Shown piece after piece: positions 16,126 through 16,253 of a stretch of 16,253 nucleotides of DNA (position 1 is the first letter of the stretch; every line of letters begins with the position of its first letter). The position numbers and the translations under genes were made by a program. This DNA is from Bacteroidales bacterium (lineage in GTDB: Bacteria; Bacteroidota; Bacteroidia; Bacteroidales; JAOZVK01), in contig JAOZVK010000061.1 in NCBI GenBank assembly GCA_029938185.1, positions 1 to 16,253 on the forward strand, in the 5' to 3' direction. The notes beneath the pieces were generated by a model, which was not told the origin of the DNA, made no database searches, and worked only from the letters and a program-made list of their open reading frames with translations.

Positions 16126-16157
16126 AAGGTCTTCGACCTATTTAATGTTGCTTATGC
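16126..16157 (+). repeat. Dispersed hairpin repeat, copy F, in the kinase gene leader
   Basis: It reads AAGGTCTTCGACCT, then ATTTAATGTTGCTTATGC. The hairpin is perfect (AGGTC-TTC-GACCT). It ends 24 nt before the ATG of the kinase-phosphatase gene, with the same orientation relative to the gene as copies D and G have to theirs. The remaining bases to 16253 are AT-rich and show no gene and no clear promoter. Confidence 0.87.
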
Positions 16158-16253
16158 AAGATATATAATAAACGGTATTTCAAAAAGTAAGCTCTATACT
16201 GGTCTTATAAAAATACGAGTAAAAATAGCTTATTTAAGTTTTTTATTAGTTCC

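Overview
The window is AT-rich DNA, most likely from a member of the Bacteroidota. Supporting points are long AT-rich intergenic stretches, start codons without clear Shine-Dalgarno sequences, a tricorn-type S41 peptidase with a signal peptide, an AAA/PD-(D/E)XK protein of a type common in Bacteroidales, and dispersed palindromes of the 'TTAATCCTGT' kind seen in that phylum. TAG and TGA both serve as stops, so the genetic code is standard. No rRNA, tRNA, CRISPR array or intact insertion sequence is visible.

Layout: 1-613 is non-coding, with an imperfect 63-bp tandem repeat and two copies of a dispersed hairpin repeat. A secreted tricorn protease homologue (614-3835, +) follows and ends in a good intrinsic terminator. 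A non-coding stretch of about 1 kb (3836-4900) is packed with palindromes, a possible transposase remnant and two more hairpin-repeat copies. Three large genes then read leftward: a 1363-residue SNF2/Swi2 DNA translocase with a long TPR-like N-terminal part (4901-8992), a 509-residue AAA ATPase with a C-terminal PD-(D/E)XK-like domain whose key Asp is Asn (9124-10653), and a 1743-residue signalling protein joining a Ser/Thr kinase, an AAA ATPase, a helical-repeat region, a GAF domain and a SpoIIE/PP2C phosphatase (10870-16101). The last 150 bp are the upstream region of that gene.

The most striking feature lies between the genes. A repeat of about 31 bp, consisting of a short hairpin (AGGTC-TTC-GACCT) plus a conserved tail ending in GCTTACG, occurs seven times (115-145, 567-597, 4439-4470, 4861-4893, 9014-9044, 10841-10871, 16126-16157). 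Three of the four genes (tricorn, SNF2, kinase) are each enclosed by an inverted pair. The upstream copy always has the same orientation relative to the gene and lies only 16-25 nt before the start codon. The downstream copy is inverted and touches or nearly touches the stop codon for SNF2 and the kinase gene. The pair around SNF2 is identical over 31 bp and shares a base variant found in no other copy. This could be a leader/trailer RNA element, a boundary element, or the ends of mobile single-gene cassettes.

The proteins do not form an obvious pathway. The tricorn homologue is probably an envelope peptidase. The SNF2 protein acts on DNA-protein complexes, and the kinase/phosphatase protein is probably a signalling hub of the RsbU type. 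Calling the three leftward genes one system would be speculation.
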